Virus record (IMG/VR): IMGVR_UViG_3300047481_002136
Location: 1-51,382 of that record
Length of the DNA: 51,382 nt
From: a virus
Direction: 5' to 3' (one strand)
Shown here: in pieces, positions 49,299 to 51,382 of the stretch
How positions within the stretch are numbered: position 1 is the stretch's first letter
How the letters are laid out: the number at the start of each line of letters is the position of its first letter
Position numbers and translations under genes: made by a program
Notes under the pieces: model-generated
Seen by the model: only the letters and a program-made list of their open reading frames with translations
The model's database searches: none
What the model was told of the DNA's origin: nothing

Positions 49299-51381
49299 CA
49301 CAATAGACCTAGACAGCATACTACAACCACAACAAGAAGTAGTAAAAGAAGTGGTTACACAAACTAATGAGCCTATTGTAGTTGATTGGGATGAGATTCT
49401 TACTGAGTGGTCTTACAGATGTCCAAAAGGATATCCTACTGTGGTGGATGGTAAGTTTGTAGATAGAGAAGAGGTAGAGATCCTCAATGAGATTATGGAG
49501 GAGAGGTTTGCTACTACAATGCCTTTACCTGAGGCAAAGCCAGAAGCAAAAGCCAACAAACCTGCACCAAAGAAATCAAAAGCTGTGCTGAAACCAGAAG
49601 CATTTGCTAAATGGTGGAATAGTGATATGGCAGATGCAAACAAAAGAACTAAGTTTTTCGAGCTTATTCCAATAGTACAGGCATTACAACCAAATAAACC
49701 AGTAACAGTTCAAAGCTTATTATCAACGATTTCCAAACATTCCAACTTAGACTGGGGAGAGATAGATTTTATCACCAAGCCGCTGGAGAAGTTTATCAAA
49801 GCAAAGGATACCGTTACTTATCTAGATGATTACTATTTCGCAGGAAAGAGTGAGGAGTCTCCAATTCCTAAGACAGGAGGTATGGTTTCCATATACAATA
49901 ATCTGCCCATTAATTCGTTCATATGGAGTAAGGTAAAGTCGTTTTACAAATTAGTAAATGAATCAAAGAGTGAGAAAGGAAGTGAAAACAAGGTATTTAC
50001 TGCGGACGTAATATTATTTTGGGGAGTAGATAATCCAATCAACTCAAGTGGTGAAATTGAATCAACGCTAAAAGCTAAAATACAAAAAGCAATCGACAAT
50101 CCCAAAATGGCAAAAGGAAGTACCAGTGTAGTTGATTTAGGGGGAGATCAATTTATGGCGTGCGTTAGTTTGAAAGCCGGTCACGGAAGAATGGGCAAGA
50201 TAACAACCTACATGAACAACTTTGTACAACTATCCCCAGACGAAGTTGACGACACAATACCTGAAGGGTTCTTTGGCGATCTAGGATCTACCACTTTACG
50301 ATCATCAGGCGCATTTGTAGATAACCTAAAGTCGGTAGCTAATGCTATAGGAGGCAAGATTGCAAAAGCATGGAATAGTATAAAAGAGTTTTTTGCAAAC
50401 CTCGTAACAGATGCCGAAGAGGGTAGAGACAAAGCTGTTGCTGATGCTGATAGTATTAGTGATAAGTTAAGTGAATTTTTGGAAATTGTTCAAGATGCTG
50501 ATCCTACTTTTGATCTTAATGAGACTCTACAAGAGGGAGATGATGGGCTAATCACTTGCAATTCGTGCATGCAACAAAAAGTGAAAGACATGAAGACCTT
50601 TATGAATAAATTTCTAGACGGCACAGCTCTGAATGAATTTGAGGCAAAAATCAAGGAATTATCAGCCCAACCTGGTTTTGTGTATAAATTTGAGAAGTTA
50701 GATGTAAAGGTGGCAAAAGTAAAAGAAGCAATTCAACTCACAAAGAAAGTGGTTGCTAAGATCGAAAAAGCAAAGGTGAAGACTACGCAAGCTGGTAGTA
50801 AAAAAATAAAATGCGAACTATTAGATCTTGAACTAAACAAATCTGAGTTGAAAAATATCTTTTTCATAAACGCTAATCAAAACGCTATAACAGCAATAAC
50901 AAACATGCTAAATCATGTCCTTCCCAAAGGCGTAACAAAGCCAGCTAAGGCAATGGAAGCTTTTTTGGAGTTAGCTGTTGATCTAAATGCACAATCGGTA
51001 TTTGGAAAGTCTGGAAATTTGCCATTGGTTAAATTTACTGGTATAGCTACGCCACAGCAGTTAGGGACAAAACAAGATTATAAGACCAAGCTATTGAACG
51101 TAAATAAGCAGTATACTAGCAAATTAACCAAACAAAAGCTACCTGTCATAGGTCTAAAAATAACACCATCTGCCGGTAAAAAGTCAGAAAGCCCTTATTA
51201 CTACAACGTTGTTCTCTACACACTATACACAATCAACGCAAACGAAGCAGGAGAGGTGTCACCGCAAAGCTTCTCCTATGCTCTAATCGCCTTTAATGCC
51301 AATAGAGGTAGTCAGTTTTCCTTTGTTGTAGAAGCCAATAAAGAAGAGTCTGGTGACAAAGTGATGAAAGCTTTTACATAA
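49279..51381 (+). CDS. 700-residue protein of unknown function
   Basis: The protein starts inside the ferritin-like gene and ends at the window edge with a true stop. Residues 35-75 (VVDWDEILTEWSYRCPKGYP; VDREEVEILNEIMEE) form an N-terminal segment that, from memory, recurs in assorted proteins of marine phages. A Lys/Pro/Ala linker (90-105) follows, then an alpha/beta region to about 330 (VFTADVILFWGVDNPINSSG; VVDLGGDQFMACVSLKAGHG), helices with Ala/Asp repeats (about 350-410), C-x2-C near 432, and a C-terminal beta-rich domain. There is no membrane anchor and no recognisable enzyme motif. The size suggests a virion or host-directed effector, but this is open. Confidence 0.6.
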   Translation: MKNDISNTIDLDSILQPQQEVVKEVVTQTNEPIVVDWDEILTEWSYRCPKGYPTVVDGKFVDREEVEILNEIMEERFATTMPLPEAKPEAKANKPAPKKSKAVLKPEAFAKWWNSDMADANKRTKFFELIPIVQALQPNKPVTVQSLLSTISKHSNLDWGEIDFITKPLEKFIKAKDTVTYLDDYYFAGKSEESPIPKTGGMVSIYNNLPINSFIWSKVKSFYKLVNESKSEKGSENKVFTADVILFWGVDNPINSSGEIESTLKAKIQKAIDNPKMAKGSTSVVDLGGDQFMACVSLKAGHGRMGKITTYMNNFVQLSPDEVDDTIPEGFFGDLGSTTLRSSGAFVDNLKSVANAIGGKIAKAWNSIKEFFANLVTDAEEGRDKAVADADSISDKLSEFLEIVQDADPTFDLNETLQEGDDGLITCNSCMQQKVKDMKTFMNKFLDGTALNEFEAKIKELSAQPGFVYKFEKLDVKVAKVKEAIQLTKKVVAKIEKAKVKTTQAGSKKIKCELLDLELNKSELKNIFFINANQNAITAITNMLNHVLPKGVTKPAKAMEAFLELAVDLNAQSVFGKSGNLPLVKFTGIATPQQLGTKQDYKTKLLNVNKQYTSKLTKQKLPVIGLKITPSAGKKSESPYYYNVVLYTLYTINANEAGEVSPQSFSYALIAFNANRGSQFSFVVEANKEESGDKVMKAFT

Positions 51382-51382
51382 T

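Noticed and set aside
1-51382. tRNA genes, integrase, repressor, insertion sequences, homing endonucleases or inteins
   Set aside because: I looked for cloverleaf T-loops, recombinase catalytic motifs, transposase-like frames and interruptions in the reductase, terminase and helicase. None was seen.

Overview
This window is a contiguous piece of a T4-like (myovirus) bacteriophage genome. Every credible gene lies on the + strand, coding density is above 95 %, and the DNA is AT-rich. The recognisable set is typical of a tailed phage with a contractile tail: large terminase, portal, U9-type prohead protease, acidic scaffold, T4-type major capsid protein, neck proteins, very long fibre-like proteins, sheath, tube, a gp26-like chaperone, tape measure and baseplate proteins. 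These are followed by gp32, UvsX, a FEN-type 5' nuclease, a DnaB/gp41 helicase, a polA-like polymerase, a B12-dependent ribonucleotide reductase and dUTPase. No integrase, repressor or tRNA is visible, so nothing suggests a temperate lifestyle. The host is probably a Bacteroidota bacterium. The secreted protein at 3629 has the 'AFSQ' signal-peptide ending typical of that phylum, and strong genes have A-rich leaders without a Shine-Dalgarno sequence. This host call is an inference.

Layout. 1-3.4 kb holds small accessory genes, several opening with a short helix ending in an (I/L)-x-E site. 3.3-4.1 kb is an overlapping spanin-like pair. 4.1-13.4 kb is the packaging and head module (gp17, gp20, two unknowns, gp21, two core-like proteins, gp22, gp23). 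13.5-15.0 kb holds PhoH and two small probable virion proteins. 15.1-18.0 kb is the neck (gp13, gp14 and gp15-like). 18.0-26.4 kb holds repeat-rich fibre or adhesin genes. 26.5-29.7 kb encodes sheath and tube. 29.8-30.5 kb has two membrane proteins. 30.5-34.3 kb carries the gp26-like chaperone with a probable frameshift extension, a small helix-led gene and the tape measure. 34.3-39.4 kb holds baseplate and hub proteins. 39.4-45.7 kb is replication and recombination. 45.8-48.2 kb is nucleotide metabolism. 48.3-51.4 kb has small genes, a ferritin-like protein and a 700-residue protein of unknown function. The baseplate wedge, clamp, clamp loader, primase and late sigma factor expected in a T4-like phage are not here, so the genome continues beyond the window.

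Two window-wide patterns stand out. First, an octamer TATTTATA, often preceded by C or A, recurs just upstream of about a dozen genes, and in three cases directly follows an intrinsic terminator. It is a strong candidate for this phage's late promoter core, and it is the reverse complement of the T4 late element TATAAATA. Second, at least eight small proteins share an N-terminal amphipathic helix containing one or more (I/L)-x-E sites, the cleavage rule of T4 gp21. The major capsid protein (L-I-K-E before Gly58) and the scaffold (L-N-E-G) carry the same kind of site. I propose that these helices are capsid-targeting sequences and that the phage packages a set of internal proteins, possibly including a papain-like cysteine hydrolase and a Cys-cluster protein. 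A probable +1 or -2 programmed frameshift on a seven-T run at 31318 would join the gp26-like protein to a 69-residue extension directly ahead of the tape measure.
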